Shown: positions 24,986 through 37,175 of the stretch, one piece after another | How positions within the stretch are numbered: the first letter of the stretch is position 1 | How the letters are laid out: every line of letters starts with the position of its first letter | Source of the DNA: Puffinus mauretanicus | Taxonomy: Eukaryota; Chordata; Aves; Procellariiformes; Procellariidae | Reading direction: 5' to 3' | Assembly (NCBI GenBank): GCA_023333565.1 | Contig: JAJKFH010001315.1 | Span: forward strand, 2,518,501 to 2,582,500 | Length of the DNA: 64,000 bases | Made by a program: the position numbers and the translations under genes | The notes under the pieces: generated by a model | What the model was told of the DNA's origin: nothing | The model's database searches: none | What the model saw: the letters and a program-made list of their open reading frames with translations, nothing else

Positions 24986-27040
24986 GAAGTTTTGAGAATG
25001 TTAATTCACTGCACTTCTCAGATCCTCAGCTAGAGTAAAACACCACTTTAATCAAGGAGGCCGTCCTCATCTGTATCTCCTGAAGAGCTGGTCTTTGTAT
25101 TCTTTTTATATTCCTCAAAATATTTTTCTCAGCTGCTGTAAGGTTTTCTTGTCTGCTTTTTGTTAAACAAGCTACAGAACAAATGCAAAGATACCAATGT
25201 TATGACTAAAATTGCAAGCTTAGCTTTGCAGCAAACATACAAATGCTTAACATTCAATTTACTGAACCTTCTACAAACAATTTCATGCCTCATTTTCCAG
25301 CTCTAACTTGCTACAATGGATATCTTCACAAAAAAATGAAGTAAACCTCTGGTGTTAAGTATTCATTATATACACTCTCCTTCTAAATTTCTTTGACCAT
25401 CACAATATTTCTTTGATGTCCCAGCATTTTTACATTTCAAAGACTAAGATAACAATGTGATTTTAAGAAGTCTGGAGGGGAATAAAAACAGAATACACAT
25501 CTATAGTGTGCAGCAAAGAAACTGCATTTTCTAAGACAGTTTCAGTACACTAGTTCAATTGTCCTGACTTAGTTTTGATTAGTGTTGGAAGGTTTTTTGG
25601 GGTTTGTCTTTTTAAATGGAGCAAAACAGGTCATGGAAATCCCTTTTATTAACAGTGAAAGAGCAATGTTCTTGTATATCATCAACTGCGCTTTTTTTTT
25701 TGTTTTAAATCACTAGAATTGTGACACTATGAAGCAATTCTCTCACTTCACTTTCAATGCTCCACAGGCACAACGATGGAAGGAGCTCTTCTCACACAAG
25801 GGAGCCTCCTTTTTACTATACAATGCACAAATGGACTTTACATGGCTGGACTGAAGACCTCAAGAAAAGAAAACAACTGGGAATTGGAAAGATGTGGAAA
25901 TTAATACTGTTCAAAGAAATTCATATATTGTCACTGTGTAGAAATCCATTTACATACATGCAGCTTATGTTGCATATTCTCTCCCTCTGATGTATTTGCT
26001 TAAAAATTAGGATCTCTAAAAATAGACATGTTAATTTTTCGTATTGATGTGCAAGTCATTTGTGCGGCTGATTTCCATATAATGGTAGTGACATATATCA
26101 TTTAGTGAGAAAACAATATGCCAAAATAAATATTTTATAGCTTGTTAGCATCTTGCTACCTGGTCATGCATTGTTTACCCCTGTTTCCAACTCTGGAATC
26201 TGCTAGTGAAGAAGAGAGAGTAAGACATATATGGAAGGTTGTATAAAATACATATGTTTAGCAATTTAAGAAAAGCACCAAAAACTTTGCTTTATTTTCT
26301 TTGCTGAAAGAAACCAAAATCCCAAACTGTCATATGTTACTAGTATAATGACTTTGGCTGCCTAAAATGAATTAATGCATAATTGCAAGACACTGTTAGC
26401 ACAGCAGTTTATTGCTAGATACGTGGTGCCAAACAGGTATCATCATCTACGTCTTGTAATCTAAGGAATGAAAAGAATTTTACATATGTTAATGTTAAGA
26501 GGTATTTGACTAGACATGAGAATGGAAGGGAAAAGTCAAAATACTCTACATGATGTAGCTTAAAAACTCTACAGTTATCTTTTCACTACAATCTTCTAGC
26601 ACAGACTAAACTAATCAAACAAATACACATAGACTAACATTGCTTTTAAAACAAAACACTGTAGTAAAGTTTGTGTATTTACAGAGACACTATCATAGCA
26701 ATTTCTCAACATCTCCCACTCCGAGGGCCATGCAAGATCGAGATGCAAGTATTATTATTCTCCGTGTTAGAGAAGAAGTTGAAACACATACAGACTTATA
26801 GCCTGATTCAGTTCAGCAAGATCCAGATACAGTATGGTGCGTGACAGAGCTGATAAGAGAATCTATCTCTCTAAAATTTTATACCCAAAGACTTAATCCC
26901 AATGCATTCTAATTTCTCCACATTTGAAATGTCCATGGAACCGGACTTTTTCTGTAGCAGTTCCGCGCCTGCAGGCTGCAGAACAGGGTCCAACATTTTA
27001 AGAACAGTTTGAGCCAGAGATTTACTCCCTCAGATCTTGA

Positions 27041-27070
27041 GAAATTTGAGCTGAAGAAATTTGAGCTGAA
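27041..27070 (+). repeat. perfect 15-bp tandem duplication
   Basis: GAAATTTGAGCTGAA occurs twice head to tail (27041-27055 and 27056-27070) with no mismatch, in otherwise single-copy DNA. This implies a fairly recent slippage or repair duplication. Confidence 0.9.
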
Positions 27071-30000
27071 ACAACTTGTTTTGTTTGCCAGAACTGTATC
27101 ATAACTACTTCTTGTTGAAGCTTGTTCTTTTTAAATGTCTATTTCCATTCCCTTGTAATATTCTAAAAAAGGAATTTATTCACATTTCATCTCAACAATT
27201 TTTAGTAAAGTCTCTCAAGTATCAGGAGGGGTTTTTTTACGGTATCCTGGGGGCAGGAGAGTGGGTGGGGAGGATGGAGAACAAATATCCCTCTGAGAAC
27301 TTTGTGACTCTCTTCTGATAATCAAAATATTCAAGAATAAGTAGTTTTGAAACTACATCTTTTCCTAAACTTATCTAATGTAGCTCTCTGAAAAAAAAAT
27401 CACTGGACCCTGAACAATACATTTTGCAGAACAAATATAGTTTTAGGCTCTTCCTTCTAGATCTCCCCTGTTCAGAGATAAATCAAATGGGCATCTTCTC
27501 TTACTCAAAAAAACATACAGTACACATACTTTGGAAAAAGAATGCACAAAACAAACATTATAGACTAAATCACAGAGAAATCAAAGTACAAGAAACATGA
27601 TATTTTTTCTGAGTATTTTTTCTGACTTCTGTGAGAAAAATGTGTCAGTGAGAGGGAGAAAAAAAAATCAGAATTCTAGTTCTAGTTAACCTATCAAAAT
27701 CAGAATTTGGTCTTTATTATACACAATGTTTATATTTATCACTTATGCTGTTTATTGTATTAGGGGAACGTAAAATAACTATCTACTTAAAGCTGTTAGA
27801 AGTGTTAAAATTTTTTTTAAGTATGTGAACATATAAAGTCTAAAATAGCTAACTAACAAAATATGTGTAATTTGGGAATCTTCAGTCTGCAAGTCAGCAT
27901 TGTTGCTTGATTTAAACATATAACATACTGAACTTTCACAAGGCTGCTTGCCTTTATTGGCAGAAATCTTTGACATTTTGAGGAAGACCTGCAGAAGATA
28001 AGGTTATTAACAGCATCAGCAGAGTTGATGCATAAATACAAGTTTAAAATTTTGATCACTTTTTTGAGCTACAATTTGTTTACATGGATAAACTATATTA
28101 GAAGAATGCATGAATTAGCAAAACATAACTTCTAGACTTCTCTCTATATCTAATTGCTATGTGTTCCTAGGTGTATATTCCTCAGCTGGGTAGTTCTACT
28201 GGGTAGATACCTGCCCGTATATTCAGAAAACTTTTTAATAGAATAAAACAGTTTCTGTCTCTACCCTTCAATTCAAATAAGCACTTTAATAATAGATTAC
28301 AAGTAAAAAAAGACAGGGAAAATGTGCAGAAGATATATGATCAGTGAAAGTTTTTTCATGACAAAACAAACTTAAGACAACAAATCTACAGAGTAGGTTT
28401 GTAGCTCAAAACAATATACCAAGAGAATGGTTTATGTCAACAATTCTGTGTTTCAAATGCACTCCTTAAAAATAGTATCATGATAGTTCTGTATAATAGA
28501 CCAGTCCCCTTGAATATTCATTTTTTTTTGTCCATAACCCCCATTGTTATGGTCAGGGAGACAACGTTGTACTCACAGATTTCTGAACTCCCAGAACCTC
28601 CGATGGGAGGAAAGAATAAGCAGACTACAAGATGACAAGGATGCATCTATTTGTGGGCTGGTTTATGGTTAGTAATGAATTATATTTGATGAAAAGGACA
28701 TTTTCCTCTTTTTCTGAGCATACTGATATATTACACGTTGGTTTAAAAAAACCAGCTCCCGCACCTCTGCTACAGTAGAACTACTGACTCATTTGATTCA
28801 AATGCAGAGCTTTTTTTATTTTATTTATTTTATTATATGACTTTCATATAAAGGGTTTGTAACCTGATGCAGCAATTACAAGATGACAGAAGACAAGAGA
28901 AGAGCCCACTCATTAACCTTAATAGGTTTCAAACTAAAATAAAATGGAATGTCATGTCTCAGTTTTTAAAATTATTTGCCAGCATTGTGATGCAGTAATT
29001 TTACTGTCTTTGGCACTTCACTGTATCTGGTTTACAAGCATCATTGCAAAATTATTTCAAAATCTATTTAATCTCAATCACACAAAAACATGAGGTGAAA
29101 GAAAAGGAGCATGTGAAGAACTAAATTACCACTGCATATCTCATACTAAACGATACTTAAGTGGCTAAAGATGATGAAAGAAGTTGAATGGAAGAGTTAA
29201 TAGAAAACTGAGCTAGAATGAGCAGCACCTTTGGCTACACAACTGTTGTCAGGGTATTGTTTTTTAATCAGCCTATTTGTTTTGCCACTTTAAAAACGGA
29301 ATAGATACACAAACACAACATTTATTTAGAACAGAAACACACCAGGGCAATGTATGCTCTTCACCTACATTACCTGCAGTTTATACAACTTGACATTAGA
29401 AACAAACATTATCCTCCTGTAAATTATTTCATAAAGAAATTCTGTTTTGTGAATTCAAATTGTATTTCAGGAAGACTTGCTTCCAAGGAATTTTTATTTA
29501 TTTTGCATTAACCATTTCTGGCTGAAAGGGTTTCTTTAACTATTACTTACAGCACTTTTCTAAATTCCTTGGTTTAGCATTATGTAAACACGAAGTAATA
29601 CACAGCTGGTTACTTTGGCACCAGGTACAAGAATTTTTCTACAGGAAATAAAAAACTTAATATTGTTTTTTCTATAGGAATAAACCAATAGTGCGCCTAC
29701 CAATTTCTTGGTTTCGTCATCATTTCCCTAATTAACAGTGGGCAACAGATTTAATAACACACAATATTTTGAGGCACAAAATTTACAGTCCTTAAAAGCA
29801 ACACCAAACCATCCTACCCTTCCTGAGCAACAAAACGGCCTGAAAAGTATGCTATAAGAAATAACACATGCCTCATTGCCAACTCCAGAGAAGTCTTCAA
29901 CCCCCAAAGCAGCAAAGAGCTACACATTCAGCCCTCTCTTCAATCCATCACACTCCATACACTAATAATTGCCACGCGCCCTGACTTAGAGTTGGCAGAA

Positions 30001-30271
30001 GATACTGGAAGTTAGAAAATCTTGAGCAAATTAAAAGAAACTTCCAAAGTTAAACCCCTTTGACCTCAACTGCTCTACCAACAGCTGCCTCTTAGAATTT
30101 GAGGGAGTTACAATGTGAACCCCTTTATTATGGATCTTTAAAGCTGACACACAGAGACATGTTTCTCAGAGGACTAAAATTGTCAGATTTGTAGTTCAAA
30201 CACAGAAATTCCAACAGAAACAAACGGAAAGTCAAGCACTGAGCACTTAGTGATTTCTACTCAGTGACATA

Positions 30272-33200
30272 TCATAGAATCATAGAATAGTTTGGATAGG
30301 AAGGGACCTTTAAAGGTCATCTAGTCCAACCCCCCTGCCATGGGCAGGGACATCTTCAACTAGATCAGGCTGCTCAGAGCCCCATCCAACCTGACCTTGA
30401 ATGCTTCCAGGGATGGGGCATCTACCACCTCTCTGGGAAACCTGTGCCAGGGTTTCACCACCCTCATTGTAAAAAATTTCTTCCTTATATCTAGTCTAAA
30501 TCTACCCTCTTTTTAGTTTAAACCCATTTCCCCTTGTCCTGTCACAACAGGCCCTGCTAAAAAGTCCGTCCCCATCTTTCTTATAAGCCCCCTTTAAGTA
30601 CTGACAGGCTGCAATCAGGTCTCCCCGAAGCCTTCTCTTCTCCAGGCTGAACAACCCCAACTCTCTCAGCCTTTCTTCTTCTACGAGAGGAGTTCCACCC
30701 CCCACATCATTTTTGTGGCCCTCCTCTGGACCCACTCCAACAGGTCCATGTCTGTCTTGTGCTGAGGGGTCCAGAGCTGGATGTAGTATTGCAGATGAGG
30801 TCTCACCAGAGCAGAGGAGAGGGGCAGAATCACCTCCCTCGACCTGCTGGCCACGCTTCTTTTCATGCAGCCCAGCATACGGTTGGCCTTCTGGGCTGCG
30901 AGCGCACATTGTCTGCTCATGTCCAGCTTTTCATGCACCAGTACCCCCAAGTCCTTCTCAGCAGGGCTGCTCTCAATCCCTTCATCCCCCAGCCTGTATT
31001 GATATCCGGGGTTGCCCTGACCCAGGTGCAGGACCTTGCACTTGGCCTTGTTGAACCCATGAGGTTCACACAGGCCCACTTCTCGAGCTTGTCCAGGTCC
31101 CTCTGGATGGCATTCCATCCCTCAGGCATGTCATCCGCACCCCTCAGCTTGGAGTCATCTGCAAACATGTTGAGGGTGCACTCGATCCCACTGTCTATGA
31201 CGTTGATGAAGATATTGAAAAGTACCGGTCTCAATATGGACCCCTGCGGGACACCACTTGTCACCGATCTCCATCTGGACATTGAGCCGTTGACAGCTAC
31301 CCTCTGGGTGCGACCATCCAGCCAATTCCTCATCCACCAGACAGTCCACCCATCAAATCCATACCTCTCCAGTTTAGAGAGAAGGATGTTGTGGGGGACT
31401 GTGTCAAAGGCCTTACAGAGGTCCAGAGAGACGACATCTGTAGCCCTTCCCATGTCCACTGATGTAGTCACTCCATCCTAGAAGGCCACTAGGTTGGTCA
31501 GGCAGGACTTGCCCTTGGTGAAGCCATGCTGGCTGTCTCGAATCACCTCCCTGTGCTCCATGTGCCTTAGCATAGCTTCCAGGAGGATCTGTTCCATGAT
31601 CTTCCCAGGCACAGAGCTGAGACTGACTGGCCTGTAGTTCCCTGGGTCTTCCTTTCTTCCCTTTTCAAAAATGGGGGTTATGTTTCCCCTTTTCCAGTCA
31701 GTGGGAACTTCACTGGACTGCCACGACTTCTCAAATATGATGGATAATGGCTTTGCAACTTCATCCGCCCGTTCCCTCAGGACCCACGGACGGATTTCAT
31801 CAGGTCCCATGGACTTGTGCACCTTCAGGTTCCTTAGATGGTCTCGAACCCGTTCTTCTCCTACAGTGGGCGGCCCTTCATTCTCCCAGTCCCTGCCTTT
31901 CCCTTCTGCAGCTTGGGCGGTGAGCCTTGAGCACTTGCTGGTGAAGACTGAGGCAAAAAAGTCTTTGAGTACCTCCGCCCTCTCCATATCCCAGGTAACC
32001 AGGTCTCCCGTTTCATTCCGGAGAGGGCCCACATTTTCCCTAGTCTTCCTTTTATCCCTGATGTGCCTATAGAAGCTTTTCTTGTTGCCCTTGACATCCC
32101 TGGCCAGATTTAATTCTATCAGGGCTTTAGCTTTCTTAACCTCATGCCTGGCCGCTCGGACAATTTCTCTGTATTCCTCCCGGGCTACCTGTCCTTGCTT
32201 TCACCCTCTGTAGGCTTCCTTTTTGTGTTTGAGCTTGTCCAGGAGCTCCTTGTTCATCCAAGCAGGCCTCCTGGTGTTTTTGCCTGACTTCGTCTTTGTT
32301 GGGATGCACTGCTCCTGAGCTTGGAGGAGGTGATCCTTGAGTATTAACCAGCTTTCTTGGGGCTCTCTTCCCTCCAAGGCTTTGTTCCATGGCACTCTAC
32401 CAAGCAGATCCCTGAAGGGGCCAAAGTCTGCTCTCCTGAAGTCCAGGGTAGTGAGCTTGCTGTGCGCCCTCCTCGGTGCCCTAAGGGTCTTGAACTCCAC
32501 CATTTCATGGTCACTGCAGCCAAGGCTGCCCTTGAGCTTCACATTCCCCACCAGCCCCTCCTTGTTGGTGAGAACAAGGTCCAGCATAGCACCTCTCCTC
32601 GTTGGCTCCTCTATCACTTGGAGAAGGAAGTTATCATCGACGCATTCCAGGAACCTCTCGGATTGCTTATGCCCTGCCATGTTGTCCCTCCAACAGATAT
32701 CAGGGTAGTGGAAGTCCCTCATGAGGACCGCGGCTTGTGAACGTGAGGCTGCTGCTATCTCTCTATAGAGGGCCTCATCTGCTCGGTCTTCCTGGTCGGG
32801 TGGCCTGGAGCAGATCCCCACCGTAATGTCACCTCTCCCTGCCCTCCCTTTAATCCTGACCCATAAGCTCTCGATCGGCTCCTCATCCATCCCCAGACAG
32901 AGCTCCATGCACTCTAGCTGGTCATTGACATAGAGGGCGACACCCCCGCCTCGTCTCCCCTGCCCGTCCTTCCTGAAGAGCCTGTATCCTTCCATTCCAA
33001 CACTCCAATCATAGGAGCCATCCCACCACGTCTCCGTGATGCCAATAAGATTGTAGCCCAATAAGGCGTGTGCACGTCTCTAACTCCTCTTGTTTATTCC
33101 CCGTGCTATGTGCGTTTGCATGGAGGCATTTAAGTTGGGTCCCCGATGAAGCTGTCTTACTGGCTGGAGTTCCTTTGTGCTGCTCTTCAGGTGCTCTTCT

Positions 33201-33530
33201 GCTGACCCGCGATGCTCCTCCAGGCTCTGGGCATCTATTGCTGGCCCTGGCATCAAACTGGTAGGCGTGGGATGGATTGAGGTTCCCCTCTCCCAGCAAC
33301 TTTAGTTTAAAGCCCTCTTCACCAGCTTGGCAAGCCTATGACCGAAGATGCTCTTTCCCCTTCTCTGACGGATGGACCCCATCAGCCCCAGTAGACCAGG
33401 TTTCTCAAAGCAAGTCCCATGGTCTAAGTAGCTGAACCCCTGGGCTGTGGTATCAGCCCTGTAACCATTTGCTGATTCGCCAGATTCAACCGGCCCTTTC
33501 AAACCCTTTCCCTTTGACCATATCCCAGTA
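30272..33530 (-). mobile_element. CR1 LINE, longest copy in the window (antisense)
   Basis: This minus-strand CR1 of about 3.26 kb keeps its 3' end (30272-30300), the 3' UTR, all of the ORF2 reverse transcriptase and endonuclease, and a short piece at 33300-33530. That last piece resembles the region 5' of ORF2 (a block ending RRGKSIFGHRLAKLVKRALN). A full CR1 is about 4.5 kb, so roughly 1 kb of the 5' end is missing. Together with the 21-kb copy it defines the CR1 gene order in this window. Confidence 0.95.
30360..33250 (-). pseudogene. CR1 ORF2 endonuclease-reverse transcriptase, broken
   Basis: This is the CR1 ORF2 remnant, an AP-type endonuclease followed by a reverse transcriptase, which together nick the target DNA and copy CR1 RNA. 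In the endonuclease the catalytic glutamate block ITETWWD lies near 33015-33040. The block usually written GDFN reads RDFH, near 32710, and the SDHEMVEF block is intact near 32500-32520. In the reverse transcriptase, motif A is [13 protein letters not shown] (about 31400-31440), motif B is [18 protein letters not shown] (about 31205-31260) and motif C is FADD (about 31150-31165). Defects are a TGA at 32201-32203 replacing a conserved Trp, a TAG at 31478-31480, and frame changes near 33061, 31070 and 30690. The C-terminus also changes frame near 30505 before a stop at 30360. Confidence 0.93.
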
Positions 33531-35450
33531 AGACTAGTTGGGGAATCTTTGTATGGATTTAATGATTCTGTTTGACTGCAAATTCTATTTTGTTTGGTCC
33601 TTGCCTTGATATTGTTTTTTATCTTTTGTCTCAGACTAAAGCACCTAGGAGATGCTTTGTAGAACTGACAATAAAAGTGCTGTAAAGTTAAAAATCTAGT
33701 TTATCTGAACAATGAGCTCATCCATGCCAGGTTGCTGCAGACATTGTGGCAGAGACAAAGAATTTTTTTGCCCCTTGGAATATTTTGGAGTAAACCTTTC
33801 AGACTGTATGTGATGTTTCTGTCTAGCTATTTCCTGTACATTTCCATGTACAAACATTATTTAACTGAGTTTACCTATGAGAATGAAGCCACAAAATGGG
33901 AATCTAAGTGTTGCTCAAACAATGACTCAGGAAAACACATCGCTAGAAAGTGCTATCCCTCCATCAAAGCTATGTGTTCTCTTTGAACCTTTTTTGAAAC
34001 ATTTAGGTTCAACAAACTTGTATTTTTGACCATTAAAAGGGACATTTCTTGCAGAAATTTTAAATATCCATGCTTTAGAATAATGATAATAATAACAACA
34101 ACAACATCAACAATGGACGCTACGGGGATTTAAATTCTGTTCTGGAGCTCACAGTAACCCTCCTGTTTGGTTGGTTGGTTAGGTGGTTGTTCTTTGTAGT
34201 AGAAGTATGGGAGAATCTTTGTCCTCTGAACTGGCTATAAATATCTCTATTACCTTTTCTCTGACAAAATATAACAAATGCACAAGTCCTATTGATTACT
34301 GGTATGAGCAGGAGATAGCTTGGACTTCAAGGTGAGTATAAATTTGGAATTCTTTTCTTCTTGCTACAGAAGGTGATCAATTTGAGTTACAAACACCACT
34401 AAGTGCTCATTAAGTAGTATTTAGCCATCATTATCTTCATAATGCATGCAAGGCTGCATTTTCCACATATATCTAAACTACTGATAGCAGATCTTCACCT
34501 GACAATTCATTCTGTTAAGAAATGGAAAATAAATAGCACCGAGTCTTAGCCTGGATTTCTGACTCAGAAAGACCTCCTTCCCTATCTCCTCCAATATCCC
34601 ACAAGTGATGAACATGTTCATAGCCTTAAAACAAGATCCCCTTTAACACCCATCTCTCCATATATGCCTTATCACTCTATGTATCAACATTATTAACAGG
34701 TTCCTTCTGTATTATTAGATTTAAGAGAATTCAGCAAACTAAGTAGAAGCATGTCTGAAGTTCTCTAATCATATCACTGGTTCTCTGGTTCACTGATTCT
34801 CCCCAATCAGCTTGTCAACTATACTGTAAATCAGTTTTGATATGATACTTTCTATATTAACAAATCCAAATGAGTTTTAATGAACATTGTGGATTCATCC
34901 TGTGGAATCCACAACAAGAGCATGCACTGAGTTATGCTCTCAGTCCTTAAATATGGGTCAGAATTGTTGACATATTCTTAGCCTAGTTTTTCTGTTTCAC
35001 GTAGAAACCATTGACATTTCCTTCTCCCGTCCTGAAACAAATGGTCTGTTTGACACCAACAGATGAAAACCACAAATACTTTAAAAAAAAAGTGGAGTGT
35101 ATTGGAAATGTAAATCTGCTGGCACAACACAGAGAATCCCTCTCAGTGGAGTTTAATTCATGATTTTATAGGCGCTTTCTGTTAAATATATGCAGACCCT
35201 TAAAAATACAGGTTTATTTTCCTTTCAGGAATTTGAACCCATTCTTCCAACCACACAAAATTAATCTGAATTAAGACTTTTTTCCCTTTTTTTATTAATT
35301 TGTTCAACCTGTAGTTTTTCTTTCTCATTCCACTTAGGCTTTTGGTACATAAATCCATTCTAAATGTTTTCACAGCTGCTCAAAAGGTGTTGATTCTTAG
35401 TGTCAACTCATTCACTCAACTTAACATAATCATTCCCTTTTAATGAAACA
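33531..35450. other. AT-rich non-coding DNA, no gene recognised
   Basis: No gene or named repeat was recognised. A short AATAATAACAACAAC-type tract lies near 34085-34105. Confidence 0.6.
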
Positions 35451-35572
35451 GTTAACAGGAGACTGACAACTATCATTTTACTGATGGGGTCCAATAGCTG
35501 GGAGAGTGAGAGGTGACAGTGGTATAATTACCAGGCCTGACATACTTTGTTCACTTTTTCCCACCTTTTTAG

Positions 35573-35638
35573 GCAGATGAGGCAGTACTGTGCAATGTCA
35601 ACAATCAAAATGGAAATGCAGGCAGTGTGAAGACCCGG
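35573..35638 (+). other. candidate 66-bp coding exon (unidentified)
   Basis: A long pyrimidine tract ending in CACCTTTTTAG (35562-35572) is followed by 66 bases and a near-ideal donor, CGG|GTGAGT, at 35636-35644. The length is divisible by three. Only one frame is open across it, encoding 22 residues that begin ADEAVLCNVN and end GSVKTR. A phase-0 cassette exon would fit. I do not recognise the peptide. The frame also stays open past the donor to a stop near 35728, so a chance ORF is possible. There is no partner exon in the window that I can identify with confidence. Confidence 0.3.
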
Positions 35639-36356
35639 GTGAGTAATTACCAGGGGCTGCAGACCTGTGACTACTCCCAGTGTGGCAGGGCTGACAAGGT
35701 GCAGATTGTTTTTTATCCCCTAGTGTGAATCTGGCTGTCTTGCTGTTGATAGATCCAGGTGGTGGTATTAATTAATACAGCAGCAGGAGCTAGTTCAGCT
35801 CTTGACAATGCATTATCCTTATCTGAAGAGAAAAGAGAAGGCAGCAGTCTGTTGTTGAGAAAAAGTCATTCCTTTTGACTTCTTTCTATTAACGTTGAAA
35901 AACACAATACAGCTTGAGAAGTAAGAGTTTATCATGAGAGATGGCTTATACTAACAGATCTAGTCTTACCGTATTTCTGTCTTTGAAAGTTGGATGTAAG
36001 TGGGGCTGCATTATTTAAAGAAATCGCACTCAGAAACGTCAATTCTACTTAGGTAGTTCATATAAGAAATGTTCAGCTATCTAGTCCTGCATGTAGACAT
36101 TAAGCTTGTCTTGTTCTGTTTAAATTTTTCAGACCTATGAACTTTACATCATCAGTTTCCTGCCATTTGACCTGCAAATAAATTCCAGCGGAAAACACTG
36201 CTCCTGAATGGCAATTAACTGTAATGCAGACTCAGATTGTGGGTGTAGTTAGCACTCTGTATGTTATCTAAATGTACAGTAACAGCTGTCAATGTTCAAA
36301 TCACCTGTAAACTATTAGTTATACTATTACTTAGACCATTTGATATTTTACATTCA

Positions 36357-36692
36357 TGTCCTGGTTTCGGCTGGGATAGAGTTAAATTTCTTCGTAGTGC
36401 TGTGTTTTGGATTTAGTAAGAGAAGAATGTTGATAACACACTGATGTTTTTAGTTGTTGCTAAGTAGTCTACTAGTCAAGGACTTTTCAGCTTCCCATGC
36501 TCTGCCAGGTGCACAAGCAGCTGGGAGGGAGCATAACCAGGATAGCTAACCCAACTGGCCAACGGGCTATTCCATTCCATATGATGTCATGCTCAGTATA
36601 TAAATAAGAGGCATAGTCCAGGAAGTAGCGATCACTGCTTGGGTCGGCGGGTGGTGAGCAATTGCATTGTGCATCACTCATTTTGTATATTC

Positions 36693-36726
<34 letters not shown>

Positions 36727-36888
36727 TTCCCTTCTTTTCCTGTTCTATTAAACTGTCTTTATCTCAATCCACAAATTTTACTTTTTTTTTTTTTTCCCGA
36801 TTCTCTCCCCCATCCCACTGCAGGGGTGCGGAAGGAGTGAGCGAGCAGCTGTGTGGTGTTTGGTTGCCTGCTAGGTTAAACCACTACA
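36357..36888 (+). mobile_element. LTR, same family as 13.6 kb, joined to tRNA-Lys sequence
   Basis: The LTR runs from TGTCCTGG at 36357 to CCACTACA ending at 36888 (532 bp). It has a TATA box, GTATATAAAT, near 36597, an (ATT)n run at about 36692-36727 and an ATTAAA signal near 36746. It is followed by nine bases (GTCCTTTTT) and then by a primer-binding site and tRNA-derived sequence instead of retroviral leader. No target duplication is visible around the LTR alone or around the LTR plus tRNA tail. Sequence after the TATA box resembles the 13.6-kb copy and differs from the neighbour at 37.2 kb. Confidence 0.88.
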
Positions 36889-36896
36889 GTCCTTTT

Positions 36897-36961
36897 TGGC
36901 ACCCAACGTGGGGCTCGAACCCATGACCCTGGGATTAAGAGTCCCATGCTCTAACGACTGA
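36897..36961 (-). other. tRNA-Lys(CUU)-derived sequence at LTR junction
   Basis: The plus strand here is the reverse complement of the 3' 65 bases of a tRNA-Lys with anticodon CUU, including the post-transcriptionally added CCA (seen as TGG at 36897-36899). The first 18 bases are the primer-binding site used by Lys-primed retroviruses. The match then continues through the T arm, variable loop, anticodon loop (TTAAGAG) and anticodon stem into the D arm, and stops at 36961. Against the standard vertebrate tRNA-Lys(CUU) as I know it there are three differences, two of them CpG-type decay. The 5' 11 or so bases of the tRNA are missing, so it is not a tRNA gene. Confidence 0.85.
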
Positions 36962-37175
36962 ATATATGTATATTTGAATATATGTAACAATGTATGCCCC
37001 ACTTGGATGACTAACTCTTGTACCAAGACTATTTCTTGTGGGAAAATCTGTAAGTCCAAATCCTATTTTCAATAGTGACTTTATAGTTTTTTAGGTGTCT
37101 AGTAAATCAAAGGTGGTATTTTATGTCACAGGCACATGTAATCCTCCATCTTTAGCTGTGGTAGGTGAAGGATTA
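36962..37175. other. spacer between two LTRs, host-like
   Basis: These 214 bases are AT-rich. They show no retroviral leader, no coding sequence and no clear polypurine tract before the next LTR. They look like host DNA rather than the inside of a provirus. Confidence 0.6.

Larger units (their letters stand above)
24711..30271. other. AT-rich non-coding DNA, no gene recognised
   Basis: There is no recognisable gene. A tRNA-like relic near 24.93 kb and a perfect 15-bp tandem duplication at 27041-27070 are listed separately. A T-rich run of the TTTTATTTTATTTATTTTATTA type lies near 28811-28835. Open frames are short. Confidence 0.6.

Noticed and set aside
30759..31481. 240-codon frame on the plus strand
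   Set aside because: It is antisense to the CR1 ORF2 and has no features of its own.
36897..36961. A functional minus-strand tRNA-Lys gene
   Set aside because: The 5' acceptor strand and part of the D arm are missing, CCA is encoded in the DNA, and it abuts an LTR at the primer-binding position, so it is retrovirally derived.
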